The notes: generated by a model from the sequence alone, not told the origin. DNA of 64,000 nucleotides from Boletus sp. NGJ (GCA_019096195.1 JAGTXK010000030.1:124001-188000), one strand, 5' to 3'; positions 43,586-56,701 are shown, counted from the stretch's first letter. Made by a program: numbers and translations.

Positions 43586-46500
43586 CTAATCTGAGGTGAG
43601 GTCGATAACGTCGTCGTCTCTACCCTTGCTTCGCTTGGCACGTGCAGCGAGCAAAGGAACGTGATGCACTGGGCGAGATGCAGCGATATCTGAATCTCCA
43701 TTGTTCGTCGGATCCTTGAGATGCGTAGATTTGACAGATACCTGACATTCGGCTGGCGGTGCGCGCCCGTCCACCTTGCAAGTGGCAGGCTTGAACTTGG
43801 ACACACGCGCAGGGTTAGGAAGTGCGACCTCTACAGCTGGAACGGTGGGAACAAGATCGCTTGCAGGAAGAGGAGCGGGAGAAGGCGGCGTAGACAATAT
43901 CACGCCCGTGTTCGCCCATCCATCTGCGTCAAGGTCCGTACCCTCACCTTGATCCTCGTCCGCCTCCGCCTCTCCACTATTTCCCCTGTTGTCGATACCC
44001 AGTCCTACGTTGCATTCGTCCTCGGACCCGCTCGAGATGTAGATCGCGGAAGCGTCGCTCGGCCGGGGTTTCCGCCCAACACCATCACCCATACGCGTAG
44101 ATCCAGAATCGTCCAGCTGTGGTTGACGACTACCTGACACATCATGTCCCTCCGTATCGCTTGTCCACAATGCGATATTGTTTGCGTGAGGAGCCGAATT
44201 AGATGACATGGATGGTGTCGGAGATGACACACGTCCACGCGTACGGGGAACGTGCCTTGGTGATGAATGTACCGCCGATTTCCGCGGCGACTTGAGTATT
44301 CCATTCCCCTCGCTTCCAGATGCGTGTGTGTCCCAGCCCGACGACACACGACGGCGTTGTTTCGTCTTTTTGTGTGGTTCGGTGTCGGCCTGGGACTTGG
44401 ACTTGGTGGGACTGGTAGGGAACCCGCTTGATTTCATCAACGTAGCTGGTCCTGCTGAGGCTTGGCCAGGCAGAGGCTTGACAGGCGAAGGGCTTGGTGT
44501 CGGGGAACGCGGTGGGGAAGGCCCACGCGGGGTCGTGAACACGTCCATGATTTCGACCGCGTCGCCGTCGTCATTTTTGTCGTCCTGCCTGCTCCCATCC
44601 CTCTCTCTAAACCTCGAAACGCAAGGAGATGCGGGTAACTCGGACGCAAGTTGCATTGGAAATGGCCGAGGTGCGGGTCGGTCAATCGGAGCTCTGGTCT
44701 TCTTCATCCTCGACTTGGCAGAACCGCGATGAAACGTCGGTAGCTCGTCTCCTTCGCTCCCCTCGTCTTCTTCGCTCTCTAAAGCTGATTGAGGAAGGAG
44801 AATATGGGCTAGTTTCGATGGTGACCGTGCAATTGGCATAGGGCCGATCGTACCTGTACCAAGCGGAGCTGAAACAGGTCGGACGGGAGGAAGTGAAGTT
44901 GTAGGCATCAACGTCGACGGTGCACTCTTCGACCTTGATCCGTTTCCTTTCGCTATGAGGTCGATCACACCACCCACGGCCCCGTCCGTGCTCTTCTCAG
45001 GTACGAATGTCGACAACGTTTTGCCGATACCAATGCTCACGCTCTGTATCCACATCATCAGCTCCTCTCTGGCCTCGTGCCAATCAAGACATCAAGACTG
45101 ACCACATCATGTCCAGTTTTATCCTCTGCCTCGTCGTACCCAGCGGGAGTCCTTGTCGTGCCGGATAACGGACGTCGAACGTCACTCACCTCAATGTCCG
45201 AATCTGTATCTGAAACGTCGACGAATAAGGGTTTCTTCCTCGCTTGGGGAGCTGGTTGAACTGGCCGACAAGGTAAGCTTAATGCGTTGGGCTTGGATCT
45301 AGATGGTCGAAAAGGTGGTGAGGAAGGGGATGATTCTTCCTCTTCGTATCTCGGAACGGCTGTGGATTTTGATTTGGGCTTGGAGGTTGGGTTGGGAGCA
45401 GCGGCGCCGGACTTGAGTTTAGCACGGAGAAGGTCAAGTGGGCGCGATGATTTCGGTAACGAAGGTGGGACAACAACGTCCGCAGAGTCCTCCTCCTCCT
45501 CCTCTTCGTATAGACGCTTTGAAGCCACGGGGTTCAGCGTAGATGCCTTGGCCGCGGAGGGCCGGGACGTGGACGATTTTGACTTGGTCTCTTTCATAGT
45601 GGTGGGTTTGGTCGTATTGAAGAACTCTCCCATCGTGTTGGTAGTCGCAGCCTTCCTCTTCGTCGTGCCGGTCTTCGCACTCGCCTTTGTTGTCGACTTC
45701 GCAGCGTCAGTCTGCCCCGCCTTTGCCTTTCGTTTGCCCTTGGTGTTTTCCTTGACATCCTCTCCATCGGACGAACACGGACTCTCGCCAGCACTCAAGT
45801 CGATAAACTCGTACGCATCGTTTTGTGCCTCCGACGCTTGTTTCGGCTTCCTCCTTCCGCCGCCGCCGCCGTTCCTGACAGTCTTGGTCATTTTTTTCGA
45901 TGCTGTCACTGTCTTGGAGGTGGAAGGACCGGGTACAGGCTCATCGCTATCACCGTCCGCAACATCTTTCACTTTCGTCCTTCTCGACATCGAATTGACC
46001 TCTGTCCCCGCATGTCCACCCCGCCTTCCCCTTGTCCCGCGCTTCGCCTTCTTCTCCTCGCGCGCCCTCACTTTTTCTTCATACGCCTCCGCCAGCGTAG
46101 GCGCAGCAGCACGTACCATACACGCAGGCAACCACAAACGAAGCGACATCGTCGGGTCCTTTCGACGGACCTTGCGTTTCTTTGTACCCGACTTGGATGC
46201 GGCGCCAGCGGCGGTCTCTAGGCGCTCGACGGCGTCATCGCTTCCGCTCTCGTCCGCGTCTTGGTCGAGGGTGCCACCGTCTTCATCTTCGGGGTCGATG
46301 CCGAAGAGCCCGCCGATGAGGGGAGGCCTGAGGCCTCTTACGCCACTCTCTGCGCGGTCGACGAGCTTAGTGGGGTCGACGAGGACACGGTATTCGGGTG
46401 TGGAATCGGTGGAAACGTGGGTGCGCTGGGAGAGGATCTCTAGGAGAAGCGGAGACGGTCTGGAAGCGGGTGATGTGGGGGATACAGGGCGAGATGAGCT

Positions 46501-47950
46501 ACGAGATGCGACGGAGGTGAGCGGGACGAGTGAGGAGAGGGTGAAATATTCTGACGCAGATGGATCAGAAGTAGATGTATCCGAAGCCGAGGACTTTTTT
46601 GCGGGAGAAGAAAGTGTGAGGGCGGAGAGGGTAGAAGAGATTCGTTTTGTGGGTGATGAGGGACCAGCGGTAGTATCATCTTCCTCTCCGCTGTCAAGGT
46701 GGCGTGCACCGTCCAGCGCGGGACGTCGAGATGTATCTTCATCCACGATAACCCTTCGAACCGCTCTACATACAATTCCGGGCCAGAGCACGGTTCTGAA
46801 TCTGTGCACGATGACATCCTTGACCCCCCACTCGAAATAGAGTTCGCAAAGGGAAGCTATTCTCATTGGATCAGGATCGTTTCTCCACACGCCGGGCGGG
46901 GTCTTACGCTTTTGAGGCGTGTTTTCGGAAGTTAGGGGATCTACGTAGGACATGAGGACGGGCAGTGAGGGAAAGTCGTCTGGAAGTGTCACAGCGAGGG
47001 AGGGTTTCTTTGAGGGTAGAAGACCGCTTTTGTTCGTCTTGAGCTCGTTCCTGATGTCTTGTCTCCATTGGTGGAGGAACGTGTCAAGCTTAACACCTTT
47101 GAGTTCTTTGACGGCTTTCAGGAGCGAATCGCCGAAACCTGCACGGGCGAGACCGGTTGCGAATTTCTGGCCACAGCCAGGGAGACCAGCGGGGATGTAG
47201 TCACCACCTGAGAGAAGGCCGACGAGGATGGTACCTGGACGGGAGAGAGCGACAGAAGGATCGGAAAGGATAGCATCCGCTGTGTACGTGACGACATGAT
47301 TTCCGTCCTCTTTGCCTTGCGCGTTTTTGACGGGGTGGGCGCGGTTACCTGAGAGGGTATTGCTCGGGCTGTGAGAAGATCAGACAACGCACAGAGAGGG
47401 GACGAGGGAACGCACTTTCGAATGACCATAGTAGCACCAAAGAGAAAGTTGTCCACGTCGTCGCTGAGGACTGCGTCGATGATACCGACTCTGTTGAGAT
47501 AGGCAAGTTCGGCCTCGGCCTCGCCTGGGGCGACCAACCATTCGAAACCAAACGCATCGATGATGTTCTTCATACCCTGTGTGAGCCAGTGTGCGTTTCC
47601 ACCGACGCGCTTCCCGCGTTTGATAGCAGGTCTGTTTGGACCGTCGAAGACGAAGAGTGGGAGCAAGGGTAATTGAAGTAGACGACAGCAACGAAAAAAG
47701 AGGGTGCGAAGTTCTGGGTTCTCGCCCTCCCTGCCATAGGTCGCATGGAAGAACCAGATGGATGCATCAATGCCGATGCGGAAACCACGCTGATGAGACG
47801 GATTGGCGTTGAAGCCGTCCTCGACAGAGAGCTCGGTGAGCGAGCGAACTTGCCCAGCAGGGCGTAGAACCTGCAAAAACGATGTTTGTTAGTGAGTATA
47901 ATCGCAACAAATTTATTTTTTGTCACCTCCCACAAACCAGCGACGCCCAT
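43586..47950 (-). CDS. GEN1: XPG/GEN1 (Yen1)-like structure-specific nuclease
   Basis: It is a Holliday-junction or flap nuclease of the XPG family, acting in nuclear DNA repair and recombination. The start is ATG at 47948-47950 (MGVAGLWEVLRPAG, with an intron after GLWE). XPG-N: FRIGIDASIWFFHATYG and LFVFDGPNRPA. XPG-I: VAPGEAEAELAYLN and DDVDNFLFGATMV. GLLSGGDY and GCGQKFATGLARAGFGDSLL follow (helix-hairpin-helix side). A later block, LYFEWGVKDVIVHRFRTVLW, resembles the conserved tail of fungal GEN1 proteins. The last ~900 residues are basic and low-complexity with Ser/Pro and Asp/Glu runs. The end is DDDVIDLTSD with a stop at 43586-43588; DLTSD resembles a SUMO-interacting motif. A one-base frame change lies near 45078-45095, unexplained by a normal intron. 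Confidence 0.85.
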
Positions 47951-48012
47951 TCGAAATGATCCTTTCCACACTGACTTGAGTCCACTTGCCAACAAGTCGC
48001 GTCTATCATTTG

Positions 48013-48095
48013 CACGTGACTTTATTACAAAAGTCACGTGATTATCTAGCCGGCAGTCACGGAGTGTCACGAAATGTCACGGGTCGTCACGCGGC
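48013..48095. promoter_or_regulatory. Paired CACGTG boxes and TCACG cluster upstream of the nuclease gene
   Basis: Two CACGTG palindromes (48013-48018 and 48035-48040) form an inverted arrangement, GTGACTTT..AAAAGTCAC. They are followed by four GTCACG words between about 48055 and 48095. The cluster lies 63-145 bp before the nuclease ATG. CACGTG is bound by bHLH factors (Cbf1/Pho4 type) in fungi; the regulator here is unknown. Confidence 0.5.
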
Positions 48096-48200
48096 TGAGG
48101 TTCAGACTCTGCTCAATAGTGGCATCTCGCGGCAGGCAGCGTGGAACCATAATATTGAGATGCTCGGCAAGTGATAGTACCGTTATGCAACATGCAACCA

Positions 48201-49292
48201 TCAAGCTGATAGACTAATATCATCCCACAGCAGATCCGCAGACCAGGGTGCTGCCTCAGATATCTCCTTTCCCAGTGATTCCACCCTCACTTTTAGCACT
48301 GCCAACGCGTCTTGTCCTATCGGAAGGTGTAACGGCATATTACCACCTTCGACCAGCAAGTAGATGGCCTTGACGAACTTGCCTGGATCTGCCTGGATTT
48401 TGGGCTCCGGATTAGCTATGAAACTTCGGGAGGCTGCGAGCTCCGATGTTTTATCGTCGTAAATCGGATCCTCTGGCAAAATTATACTGTTGGCGAATAC
48501 ATTCGTGCTGAAGCCTCCAGCTTGTATGATGCATATCTGGTCCACGTCTGAGCAGTCAGCTACTGGTAATAGTCGACAGTCGCCCACCTTGATGTTCCAC
48601 TGCGGAAGGATTTCCTTTGCCAGCCCCTCCGAAAAACCATCAAAGGCTACATTGTTCCTCAGAGTAAGTCATCAACTTCTCTCAGGTTGAATGGTCTTAC
48701 CATGTTTGCTGGAACCGAGCATGTTAATACTTTACACAGAACAATGTGCAAATTGGACTCACGTCGCACTGTAAAATGTCACCCCGGCGAAGCTATTGAC
48801 TCCCGCAATAGAGCTGTTTTGCAATAACACTCCCCCACGTCCTGGTTCGTTCACCTCTCTAAAGAATTTGATGGCTGCCCGACTGACGTTGACTGCGCCC
48901 CAAAAATTGACCTCAAACATGGCCCGAGCAAGGTCGATCGGAGTCATTTCTGCCTCTCCAAAGATGCTATAGCCCGCGTTGTTGAAGACGACGTCCAACC
49001 TGCCGAAAACCTCCTTGGTTCGCGCAAACGCGCGGTCAATATCGGCCTGGTTTGTGACATCGACTTTGAGTATGAGCAATTTGTCTTTGGAGTAGCTTGC
49101 TGAGAGTTCATGGAGCACCTCGGGCTTCCTCAGCGTCGCGACGGCGATATCGCCTTTACTCAGGACGAATTCCGTCATGGACTTTCCGAAACCAGATGAT
49201 GCTCCGGTGACTGATAAAGGTGAAGTATTAGCATTTATTTCTCCGAGATCTTCTGCAGAACGCCTACTCAGCCAAACACGTGGAGTTGCCAT
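48201..49292 (-). CDS. Short-chain dehydrogenase/reductase
   Basis: It is a classical SDR that uses NAD(P)(H). Exon 1 is 49268-49292 (MATPRVWL), and the intron 49211-49267 has a GTAGGC donor. Exon 2 is 48763-49210, with the Rossmann motif TGASSGFGKSM, DVTNQADIDRAF, the NAG motif FNNAGYSIFG and the active-site Ser in LQNSSIAG, ending in YSAT. Then comes an 8-nt microexon (48701-48708) that supplies the catalytic Lys of YxxxK (YSATKHAFDG). Exon 4 is 48588-48646 (FSEGLAKE), and a last exon ends DDISLSA with a stop at 48201-48203. Phases agree throughout. The substrate cannot be told. A TATA-like box lies upstream. Confidence 0.87.
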
Positions 49293-49830
49293 GTGGATAA
49301 GTTGTAAGCTTCGTGAAGATACTTAATGTCTAGGGATCCTGACTCGGAGTACGTTGACTCTACCTTATATACTCGGAGTTTTCTGAGCTCCACACGGACT
49401 CTGACCAATCGTTTTGTCATGGCACAATCCAATGGCAATTATTGATCACCGGCACCGAGGGTGCTGATTCATTAACATTCCCCCAGCTGGTCACAGTTAT
49501 GTGTACAGGGCCACCACAGCAATGTGGGATCGGTGCACACCTTTCACCAGTATCAGGGACGCGATGCGTGTGTGCTTAGACATTGAAGCCAACCATCGAG
49601 CGAGAACAAACAGTGTATCCTCTCCAAGATTGTGGCATATCCCGGATCCCAAGTGTGTTCCTTCCTACGCTGGTCGTACCTTCACTGCGCATTATATGAT
49701 CATCCATAGCACTGACAAGTCTCCGTTGTTCTCATCACACAGGCTGTGTAATGGCGGAGAAAGCAATTATGAAGGATTACATACTGTAGCAAGGGGTAAG
49801 TGGAGCGCAGGATTTGAAAACGACCAAGGG
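49293..49830. other. Intergenic, SDR promoter and spacer
   Basis: No gene supported. An open frame at 49501-49893 runs into the MITE-like copy and has no recognisable motif. Confidence 0.45.
49364..49371 (-). promoter_or_regulatory. TATA box of the SDR gene
   Basis: TATATAAG on the minus strand lies ~72-79 bp upstream of the ATG. Confidence 0.5.
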
Positions 49831-50262
49831 GCATCTACAAAGCAGACGAGTAACGTTATCGCCTCACAACCGCAAGTAGCGAGCCCCCTTTGAGCTCTCT
49901 CATTGGCTGATGAGCATCTAACCGATCCAAAAAAGTTTTTTACAGCACAAACCCTGACCTATTCCAAACTGGGTGTCCCAAAAACGCTGCGTTTTCGTGT
50001 TTTCTGTTTCACAACAGATTTATGGATATTTAGACCGGGTTTAAATGTGATATTCAACTTCAAATAGGATCATCAAGTGTAGTCACGAGCCAAAACTTCA
50101 AGTTTTGTTTCATTTTCTGACCTAAACTTGAAGTTTAACACTGTTTAGTTAGGATTAATTTGAAGTTTAGTTGTTCTGACAATACTTTGTATCTCATTTC
50201 AAGTTTTGTTTTACATTTAAGCTAAGGCAAAATATCTCAAAATCTGTTGTGTTTGTAGATGC
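49831..50262 (-). mobile_element. Short inverted-repeat element (MITE-like), copy 2
   Basis: A 432 bp unit bounded by perfect 11 bp inverted repeats GCATCTACAAA and TTTGTAGATGC. Bases 49832-50004 match copy 1 (13928-14116) in the opposite direction. The remaining ~250 bp hold inverted words ACTTCAAGTTTT/AACTTGAAGTTT and a second pair around AACAGATTT/AATCTGTTG. No coding capacity, so it would need an enzyme from elsewhere. Target duplication not clear. Copy 1 is shorter (~205 bp) and looks like an internal-deletion form. Confidence 0.75.
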
Positions 50263-50669
50263 TAGAATCTCGCGCCGGACACTGGGTTTACGTTTGAGCC
50301 AGAACGTTTTGCAACGTCGAACGTGGTTGGTACGGCGTTAGCCGTGAGGTACCTCTTACTGGCCGTTGATCGGAAGGTATTCATAAACCTGACGAGTACG
50401 CTGGCGAGCTTAGTATGACCCCAAGTCAACGATTGACAGCAAAACGGTGTTGAACATGTTGGTGAGCAGTGTAGTATCGTTCGAGTGAGTGAGGAGACGA
50501 CGCAGTGAAACCGGCACCAGAGGTTTCACCGCGATTGATACAGTAACCAGTTCAAGTTACACCCCACGCCGTAGCGGGTGTTGCCACGAATGTGGCCCTT
50601 CGTTGGTTATCACATGATAAGTTAGTACTATGTACTTTTGTAGAGCCAGAATTCGCCACCTTCTTACGG
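50263..50669. other. Intergenic between the MITE-like copy and DIM1
   Basis: No gene recognised. This is the 3' flank of DIM1. Confidence 0.45.
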
Positions 50670-51932
<1,263 letters not shown>

Positions 51933-52059
51933 ACTAGTGGCTAGCAGTAAATTTTTTTTGAGGTCAGTACGTCCAAAGTTGCCTTTTTCGGCAGGCTAGT
52001 TTATCTACCCCTGCGGAGTCCTTGCGAGCGGTCAGCCATGTTGCGGACGACCGCCAACC
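51933..52059. promoter_or_regulatory. Bidirectional promoter, DIM1 / eIF2D
   Basis: Only 127 bp separate the two divergent start codons, so both genes must share this promoter. A T-run (51951-51960) and a GCGGACGACC-type GC-rich segment are seen. No TATA box. Confidence 0.7.
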
Positions 52060-54424
52060 ATGTTCAAGAAACCGTTGTCGAATATTAAAACCTCAGGTAT
52101 GTCCTCATTCATGCAAATGTACAACAGTGTCATCAACTGGACGTTCCACAGCACCGCTTCGCAGCTCTGACCGGCGCAAGCTGAAGCAGCGCGTCATACA
52201 AACGTATGGCATATCCCCTGAACTCGGCGATCTGCTCGTGCCAGACGGGCTCATGTCCCAGAAGGTTGTAACCTACACCAACGATCGTGGCGTAAGCGTC
52301 CGCATCACCTCACGTTCGAACCGAGTTCAACCGACGCATTGACACTCATCCTTCCACGTACTGACTTAGGTCATTTATCTGTCATCCGAGGGCGATCCAC
52401 TCTGGTTTACCATCGGAAATGGTGCAGATGATCTTGTCCCGACAGGTGCCACCCGTTTCTTACATTGTGTCGGGCGGATTGAGCACCCTCTAATGTTCTG
52501 TGTCGTTTGCATCCTAGTCTACACTTTATGGAAGAAATATGATCTACTTCCATCCATCTCCACACCAGCAGCGGTCACACCCATCCTCGTTGGGGGTGCT
52601 GACCTCATGATCCCTGGTGGTAAGTACACGTTCCCTTTCCCTTGTTAGTTCCGAGCGCCGATCCTCACATGACCAATCGTTACTACCCATCTACTCAGTG
52701 GTCCAGGTATCCAGCTCGATTGTGTCACCGCAACAGCTCCTCAGCGTCGTACAGCACACCGCTGAATCCACCTCAACTTCGTGTGGGCCTCCACTCGCAG
52801 TCGGGCAACTGGCAGTGGACTTGGACACGTTGAAGGCAAGTGGGAAGGGAAAGGCCGTTCATGTATTGCATACCTGGAAAGACCACCTGTTCGATATGGG
52901 AAATAAGGGTGATCCTCCGGGTGAAATCGAGGTCAAGGAAGACGATGGAAAAGACGAGGACGCGCCGGAATCGGAACCGGCCGGCGCTGACGAGAGGCAG
53001 GAGTCCGTGCCCGACGATGTGGCTAATGATCCGAACAGGACGAATGGCGGCGGCGCATCCAACACTGTGCCTCCGGCTGAACCGCTACCGCCTGCTTCCG
53101 TCCCAAAAATCTCCACCTCCGCTCCGAGCGAACCGGCGTTCTCCAAGGAAGGTGAGATCTGTCCGCTCGAAACCATGCCGCGATTGAGGCCCGAGCAGAG
53201 GTCTCCGACATCTTGCACGCTGCCGTCCTTCAGGCTATCAAGACCACACTCACCACACTCACATTTGCGTCTTTCCCCATTCCAGCAAGCACCTTCTACT
53301 CGTCATACATCCTGCCTTTCCGGCCTGCATTCGTTCGCAAATCCTTGTCTGATGCACAATCACAGCCATCATCCAGTGAAACGTCGTCGTCGTACCCACA
53401 GATTGACATCAAACACTCCAGCTTCAAGTCACTCATCGCATTTTTCAAATTTCTGGATAACCGGCGGATTTTGTCACTCAAAGACGTGAAACCGGAACCC
53501 CTCGTGATGAGTGTGTTGGCCACCCATCCTTGTGTGGTTGCACATCAACCGTATACATCACTTCGAGATGTTCAAATTAAGGAAGAGAAAATAGAGGGAG
53601 AGGAGAGGTCCAAGGTACGAAAAATGAAGGTGAAAGAGTTGTGGAAGCCGCATGCTCCCAGCGGATCCGCCAAGTTTTTTTCCGAGGGAGGGTTCAAGTA
53701 CGTGCTCTCTAATCTCATGTCCGCAATGACTTGCTGACGTCGTCTCGGTTGATGTAATGTGGTACAGCTCCGAGGAGCTGTACACTTATTCGGATCTGAA
53801 GTCGGCAGTGAACAAGTATGTCGCCGCGCGTCAACTCACAAACGCGCGAGATCAGTCGTATGTCAACGTTGGGACGGACGAAGTGCTGCTCTCGACCGTG
53901 CGTGCAAAAGGCGAGGCCCCTGAGAGTGTCGAGTTCCTGAAGCGAGAAGACATTATACGGAGACTATCAGAGAAGATGCAGAGCTGGTACGAGGTGCAGG
54001 CAGAGGGAAAAGATGCGGTACTCAAGTACGTCACGTTTTCGGCTATGCACGGTGTCACAGGGGGCCTCATGTAATGTTGATAGGAAGGGACAGTTGAAAC
54101 CCATTTCGGTCGCGGTCAAGGCTCGACAGGGCAGAAAGGCGAATACGCTGGTGACAGGGTTCGAGCCGTTTTTCCTCGAGGGGGGAGAGATGGCGGACGA
54201 GCTCAGACGGCTATGTGCAACGTCTGGTATGTATTCGGGGACCTGTCCTTGCTTCCTCGAAAATGACGTGGGTACTGGCAGTGTCTCCTAGGCCCGGAAA
54301 AGCATCGGGACTAGAAGTACTGGTACAAGGGAGACAGATCAAGAAGGTGACCGAATTCCTGCTCTCGAGGGGAGTTCCGAAGGAGTGGATAGTGTCAGTG
54401 GACAAGTTGACTGCAAAGAAGTGA
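52060..54424 (+). CDS. TMA64: eIF2D / ligatin translation factor
   Basis: eIF2D (Tma64 in yeast) binds the 40S subunit and helps deliver or recycle tRNA and mRNA. ATG 52060 (MFKKPLSNIKT, then an intron). The N-terminal domain follows (RRKLKQRVIQTYGI), then the PUA domain with VVTYTNDRG, SEGDPLWFTIGNG and VGGADLMIPG. An acidic linker follows (DPPGEIEVKEDDGKDEDAPE). The winged-helix part reads STFYSSYILPFRP, SSFKSLIAFFKFL and LKDVKPEP. A SWIB/MDM2-like part has YTYSDLKSAVNKYV. The SUI1 domain closes the protein with ISVAVKARQGRKANTLVTGF, KASGLEVLVQGRQIKKVTEF and SRGVPKEWIVSVDKL. The stop is at 54422-54424. Complete, with about ten exons. Confidence 0.92.
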
Positions 54425-54619
54425 TACACTTGGATCACAATGGCATTAGTGTTTGCAAGCCACGGGTAACGAGTACGGTTGGCACTCATAGGTAACTCGA
54501 CAAAGAGAATTTGGTTTCACTGGCAATGTATAGATCTGTGAGCCAGACTGACCTGACTCCGGCCCGGCTATTACTATTTGTTCCCGCGTTTCCGACTTCC
54601 ACTCAGGTCGTTGGATACG

Positions 54620-56521
54620 ATGACCACGACTACTGCTCTCTTCCGAGTCTTCGCTGTTCCCTACGCCAATCTCGTCGCGCAGTCCGTTCCGTCATGTCTT
54701 GCAAACAGCTTTTATGGCATTTACGGCGAGCAGGCCATCTTCAAGCTCACCGAGTCTGTCTGTGTCCATCAGCTCGTCCAAAGCAGCCTTTCCATGATCG
54801 TATCGCTGCCAGCTGGCAACGAGCAGCTCGTTTGGATCCAGGAATCCGCCATCGACGTTGCCCTCAGAACAACCGAGTGCGACGCTGAAGTGGAGGACTT
54901 CTTCCAATGGCTCCGCACCGACGACGCTGTCGTCCCTCCAGCAAGCGACTACCAGACTGTGCTACTCGCGCCCGAACCTTTGCCCGTCCTCTCTCTGCTC
55001 AGCTACAACCCCACACTCAGATCCGCCCTCGTTGCCGTCCCAGATGACACAGCCGCCCACGCGCTCTCGACTTTCCTCCCGCGCTACTGGAAGGCCTCCC
55101 CAATCCCACCCACCCCTGTCGTATTCCGCCCCGTCCCGGAGGACGCCGTCGATTACGTGCGAGAGCTCCTCGCATCTTCTCACTTTGATCCCGTCGTCGC
55201 AAGCATAGTCAACGGTATCTCTGTCAACGGCATGCGCAAGGATATTCGTTATCTGACCAACGAGGACGGTACGTCTGGGATCGAGTCGCGCCATTCGTTT
55301 TCCGGTGGCTCGCGCGTCGCCGCAGCATGGCTTCAGGAGAAGCTCGAGCACACTGGTGCAGCATGCGAGCTCAAGCCGTTCTTGACCGGCTTTGCACCCA
55401 ACGTCGTCTGGTATGGTGCTCTCTTGACTCCTCGTATCCGTAGACGTTGATGGATGTGATCTTATGTAAAGTAGATACGCAGGCACGGTAGACCCGCAGT
55501 CAATCGTTCTGATCTCTGGTCACTATGATTCACGTGGGTCGTTTGGTTCGTCACGCGTGAGTGCATGCGCGGTACTGTAATCGCTGGGTGACATGGTAGT
55601 GTTGTAGGCACCTGGTGGCAACGACGATGGTTCTGGCACCATCTCGTTGCTCGCGATTGCTCACCGAATTAAGGAGCTTGGCGTCAAGTTCCATTCGACC
55701 GTCGAGCTCGTCGTGTTTGCTGGCGAAGAGCAAGGATTGCTCGGCTCGAGAGCATATGCTCGTATGTGCTCATTTTGGCACACCCGCTGTTCCCTGACTC
55801 CACATAGAGCATTATAGGAGAATTGCGCGCACGGGAAGCCAATGTGACGCTGATGATACAAGCGGACATGCTCGCATATCACGCTCCAAATGAGCCTTCT
55901 CAGCTTGGGTTGCCGAAGTTGTTCGTCACCTTTCATCTCTCCGTCTGCCGCCGTACAGTGCGACTGACAAGTCAACGCCCAGCATTGGCACGCCCGAGGT
56001 CGCGGAGCTCGTTACAAAGCTGGCTGCGATATACAGCCCTGAGCTCACCGTCGGGTACACGGCTGCCTGCTGCAGCGATCATCAGGTATGTACCACGCGA
56101 TTTCCTTGGTATGGAAGCGGGATGGTGACTGGGTATTCTCTCCCAAGTCTTTCCATGAGCAAGGATACGCTGCTACGCAGGTCTTTGAACGTGCTGGACC
56201 GAGTAAGTCTAGTTACAAAAACTGACGATGATGTTGACATGTTTCATCGTTCGTTTCGTCTAGTCGCGGATCCCATGTATCACAACAGTGGTGCGTACCT
56301 GTGATGTCTTGAGGCGGTCTTTGTGAACGTATCTCTCTAATGCTGTGCCAGGTGATGTGAGCGAGAGACCAGGATACGACCTCAAACAGGTCCGGTATAT
56401 CTCAAGAGTCCAGGTGAGGTGTTCCCTTGGGTAACATGTGAGGTACCAATCAAGGTATTGCTTCCAGTTCGCGACTTTGTTACACGCTGCGGGCTTTGAA
56501 CTTCCTGAGGTGGATGATTAG
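54620..56521 (+). CDS. M28-family zinc metallopeptidase (aminopeptidase-like)
   Basis: ATG 54620; an upstream in-frame extension uses no ATG. The N-terminal ~270 residues form a prodomain-like part without recognised motifs. The M28 catalytic domain then shows all expected metal and catalytic residues: SGHYDSRG (His ligand, Asp), GGNDDGSGT (bridging Asp), VVFAGEEQGLLGS (catalytic Glu plus Glu ligand), IQADMLAY (Asp ligand) and MYHNSGD (His ligand). The end is LLHAAGFELPEVDD with a stop at 56519-56521. About eight introns. A strong signal peptide is not obvious, so vacuolar or secreted placement is a guess. Convergent with the leucyl-tRNA synthetase gene. Confidence 0.9.
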
Positions 56522-56701
56522 TGGACCGGAATGGCGGGCTGGTTGGTCACAAATAGCTTAATCTTATGCGTATTTGAATCAGCATCTCGTCCATGCGGAA
56601 TTGCTATGAAATCCACATCCTACGACGTGGAATGCAGCCTTATTACTAGAGATGTGATTGCGAAGTGTGGTAATGGGGAAAGCTATATAGATGCTGAACT
56701 T

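Noticed and set aside
45287-46840. 517-codon open frame on the plus strand
   Set aside because: It is antisense to the GEN1-like nuclease gene, in a basic low-complexity GC-rich part. Its composition (runs of Ser, Val, Phe) shows no domain, and the minus strand has the real motifs.
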